A DNA stretch of 64,000 bases from Sipunculus nudus (Eukaryota > Annelida > Sipuncula > Golfingiida > Sipunculidae), in assembly GCA_026874595.1 (NCBI GenBank), contig CM049311.1, forward strand, positions 32,383,176-32,447,175. The letters are read 5' to 3'. The position numbers and the translations under genes are program-made. Below the pieces are notes generated by a model. The model saw only the letters and a list, made by a program, of their open reading frames with translations, did no database searches and was not told the origin of the DNA. Below, one piece after another: positions 60,530 to 64,000 of this stretch; the stretch's first letter is position 1; each line of letters starts with the position of its first letter.

Positions 60530-63500
60530 TGTGCTTTTAAGGGTTCCTTATGATCTCTGTAAAGAGCAACAGTTTTATAGAACCAGATATTGCTTGTGGC
60601 CTCATGTGTATTATCATTTATCAATTGAGCCTCGTAGGATCCGACAACAAGAAGGAACTGACAGGGATACAAGTGTGGGAATTAAATTCCAATGCTACAT
60701 ATTTATCATGCACTTGAGCAGTGTTTGCATAAATGGTTGTTTGATAAATGTTTGCAGGCTAGTAAAAGAGGATACATACTAAATATTATTAAAACATATG
60801 TGGATATTTGTGTTGATATGTACTTAAATGAACATTATAGAAACTGCTTAGTAAAAAATATTGCACAAGTACACAAAGTTAAACTTTCAATGCATATCTT
60901 TATATTTCAAGTACATTATGTAAATCAAACACAGGATGAGCAAATAATTAGAGGAATACATACACATTAGAATAGATATATGTACATAAATTAATTTTTA
61001 GCTAACAATATGTCAGAATGGAATATTAACTCGTTATAATATAAGCCTACATTTGAAGACAGTGGTCATAGAGATAAGCATTTGTAACTATAAATGCAAT
61101 ACTCAAACAGTATGTAATTATTGTTTTGTTATACAGATTGTAAAATTTAATTCATTAAACACAGAATTACTTTACTGATATTGATTAAAAGGATTTTTGG
61201 AGAAATAATTTTAGGTAATGATGAATGCAGGATTATGGTAATACAAAATTAAAAAATGATTTTTTGTGTATATTCTGCAGTTTAATCAGATCTTGTCTAT
61301 TTGATAAATCAAATATTTCAGACATGATTATGATTTCAAAATGACATGCTGAATACTATTTTAATATATGGTGTATATTTATCTTAAAATGATTGTCACA
61401 TCAATGATTAAATGATAGTTGTTTTAAAATAGGATTAGGTAGAATTTATAATTTTGTCAGGTTGGATTCATATTCATGTAATAAAATTGTAACATCAAAA
61501 GTAAGAAGAAATTGTCCATATTAAAATTACTTAAAATATAAAATATACCTTTCACAGGTATTTGCTTATCAGTCTCGGTTATTAATTTGTAATTCTAGTA
61601 AAATTTCAGTATACTGCAATCAGTGAACTGCTTCATTTGAAATGACACCATAATTCCATAAACCCTTGCTTTGGTTGAATTAAAAAACATTTTTATGGAA
61701 GGATTAAGAAATATACAGGGTTACCTCGGGGACCTCAAAAGTCTAATTTATATATGCACTTTTAAGGCCTTGAAAATGCCTTAAAAATGCTAGGAATCCT
61801 GACATAGGTCTGAAATTTAATTTCACCCATCTTGATATAATGAATGAGCATAACCATCCAGTGATCGAAGTATGCTTGCGACAGTTTTGGAGATGTTGCT
61901 GTGGTAACTTGTCAAAGAAAGATCTCCATAGATTCTCAGGACTCCTCCGCTAATAAATGAAGGCTCCAAAAACGTCAGGAGTATTAGTCTCTCCAACAGA
62001 TGCCAGATAGGGATTGTCAGTAGTTTTAATGCAAGGAAGGCCCATTAAAGAATTCTATGTATAAAGGGGTCTTAAATTTTCTGTCACTTGGTCTTGAAAA
62101 TCTTAAATTTGCTTTTTGCAGAGAGATGCAGGAACCCTGATATAGAGATATTGAGAAATGTTTATTTTCAGATGATAATATGACTATGATGAATAGAGTT
62201 TAAAATTAAACTTCAGAATCGTGACGTGAAACATTTATCAAGGATGTATATCAGACCTGTCAGTTAATTGCTCAGTGGTGGCTCTGTGTCATTGTTGTGC
62301 CACTACATTATCATATTTCATATACAGTCAAGAGTACAGGAAGCTTAAATATCATGATCGTACAGCTGCATGTCACATACACACATTTCTTGTTATCTTA
62401 CACACATCATGTCACATCGAGCATGATTTATGAAAGAAACATTGTTATAAATTATTCATTGTTATTGTTACAACTAATACTCTGTTATTATTAATTATTC
62501 ATTATTATTATTGATACAATTATTATTGTTTTTATTATTATTATTATTATTATTATTTACTTGTTGTCTGATGTCTGATGTTCTGAATAATAATAAAAAA
62601 CACTTATTGTTATTAGGAATTATAAAAAACAATGATTTGCATTCCATAGATTGTTATTAATTCAAAGAGGAAAAAAAAACATTTGGGGAGATTCGTGATA
62701 ATTATTTCACACAAACTTCTAGTGACCTTTCTTATCAGTTGACAAAATTAAACTGGATTGCTGTAGACTTAATAAGCATATAATTTATATAATGATGAAG
62801 ATTTAGCAGGTTCTACATTTTTCAGGCATGGTTTAATTCATGTATGTACTTTGCACACTCATTACATAATTAATTCACGAGTTTAAATTTTGGTCCTGAT
62901 GAAATTATTTTTTATTTGATTTGGTCAACACAATCTGTAAACATAAATCATTTTTTCATATTTATTACCAGCAAAGCTATATGTTTTTTATGAGTTTCCC
63001 GTGTTTTCCTAACCATTCAAATTCCCAGCTAAATATATATTTATTATAGAATGCAGTGTATCTGTGATAGAACGCATGACCGCTTTTCAGTTTATATAAT
63101 CTCCCAGGGTAAATAGTCTTAATTACACAACAACACTTACTAGGTACATTATCATAATTAGAGAGAGGATAACCATCTGAATTGTTTAATAATTTAAACT
63201 CCAGAATACGGTCAGAGATCATAGTGAACCTGCTCATTATAAAAACAAGGAAGTTAAACATGACTGTTGACATGAAATAAGCAAAGACGGCCATGTGCGT
63301 TTTTCATGGTTTGAGTCATGTCAAGGAAACTTAAGGGCATATATACATGACTTCAAATTCTTCTGTGAAAATGATTAGCATTCACATGCTGTCTCATTAT
63401 AGTTGTGTATGAGTAAAGGTGAAAAGATTTTGCTGACATATGAGAAATACTGGAAAGTGGATGGTAAGTCCAGATGATGTATTCGTCTTAAGAATGGCGG

Positions 63501-64000
63501 CTTACTCATTTATACCAATAAATTTGATATGATTGGTTTTACATAGGAAATCTTGACAGTACAGTCTCATTCGAAAATACCAAAAATCATGTCAGTGTTT
63601 TTTCAAATATTTAACATGTTGAAGTTCTTAAGTATAACCAAAGAACATCTTTTTGTTTCAAAATTTAGTTGTGTCAGTCTTGGGTTGGTCTGTCAAGTTA
63701 TGACACAGTTTACTTTATATATAAATGGATATTAACCAGTTCATTCAATACCCATTGAGCATATGACAGCTTATCTTATATATAACTGGATATTAACCAG
63801 TTTATTCAGTACCCATTGAGCATATGACAGCTTAGATATTTTTCCTCAGCTCCTAAAACAAAGCCCGAATTTTACCCCCAAAGGCTGTTGTTTTAATATG
63901 TCTAGTTAATATCTTGAAAATCAAAGACAATTCTTATTTGGTAGTATGACTATTATAAAAGGACTATTTTTAGTGTGACTAACAGGTAACAGGTTTCTCT
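60530..64000. other. Intron-like DNA to the window edge
   Basis: AT-rich. It contains an (ATT)n microsatellite at about 62519-62558 and a local tandem duplication of about 65 bp at 63709-63835 (ATATAAATGGATATTAACCAG and related, then CCCATTGAGCATATGACAGC twice). A 105-codon minus-strand frame at 62977-63294 has no splice or family support. No exon continuing the 58940 donor was identified. Confidence 0.5.

Noticed and set aside
62977-63294. 105-codon minus-strand frame
   Set aside because: AT-rich composition, no splice or promoter support and no recognised motif; could be chance in AT-rich DNA.

Overview
The window is animal genomic DNA, most likely from a bivalve or closely related mollusc. 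It is AT-rich, coding islands are separated by tens of kilobases, splice signals are of GT-AG type, and most of the sequence is dispersed or tandem repeats. Several repeat families match the structure described for Helentron-associated (HINE/'pearl'-like) elements of oysters and other bivalves. There are no rRNA genes, functional tRNA genes, CRISPR arrays or operons. Most open frames longer than 60 codons are chance frames or lie in repeats.

Coding content is small and all on the + strand. An internal exon (16959-17254) encodes a Ser/Pro/Glu-rich segment. Three candidate alternative first coding exons (34244-34540, 42939-43025, 58616-58801) each follow a TATA-like element, and each ends at a GT donor in phase 0. 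A 44-nt internal exon (58897-58940) can accept all three in frame. The simplest reading is one long gene with nested promoters that continues past the right edge. Exon 16959-17254 leaves in phase 1, so it cannot join the 44-nt exon in frame. It needs an unseen exon or belongs to another gene or isoform. I could not recognise the gene product.

Layout: 1-1500 holds a possible small exon and a foldback inverted repeat. 1502-9588 is a cluster of nested mobile elements (a MITE; E1 containing F; D1 containing B1; D2). 9589-14280 is mostly unremarkable intron-like DNA. D3 (14281-16946) ends 12 nt before the 16959 exon. 19021-22290 is a degenerate MITE split by element C1, followed by a 67-bp satellite. 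28109-32944 is a 64-bp BamHI-type satellite. 36617-38763 holds a TTAA-flanked MITE, a C fragment and B2. 40852-42330 is a 45-bp minisatellite split by a tRNA-derived SINE. 44171-48231 is B3 containing D4. 50121-54773 holds a MITE, AT microsatellites and D5. 55416-56370 is a diverged tandem repeat. The remainder is intron-like.

The most interesting result is that element families B, C, D and E, which differ in sequence, share one terminal plan. Each has a 5' terminal hairpin, a single copy of that hairpin arm near the 3' end, a second unrelated hairpin, and a CTAG or CTTG end. A fifth family, F, shows the 5' hairpin and CTAG end only. Nested copies give internal 'empty site' comparisons that show insertion between two T residues without a clear target duplication. 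Families B, C and D also carry the same 12-bp palindrome GGTGGCGCCACC in their otherwise different tandem units.
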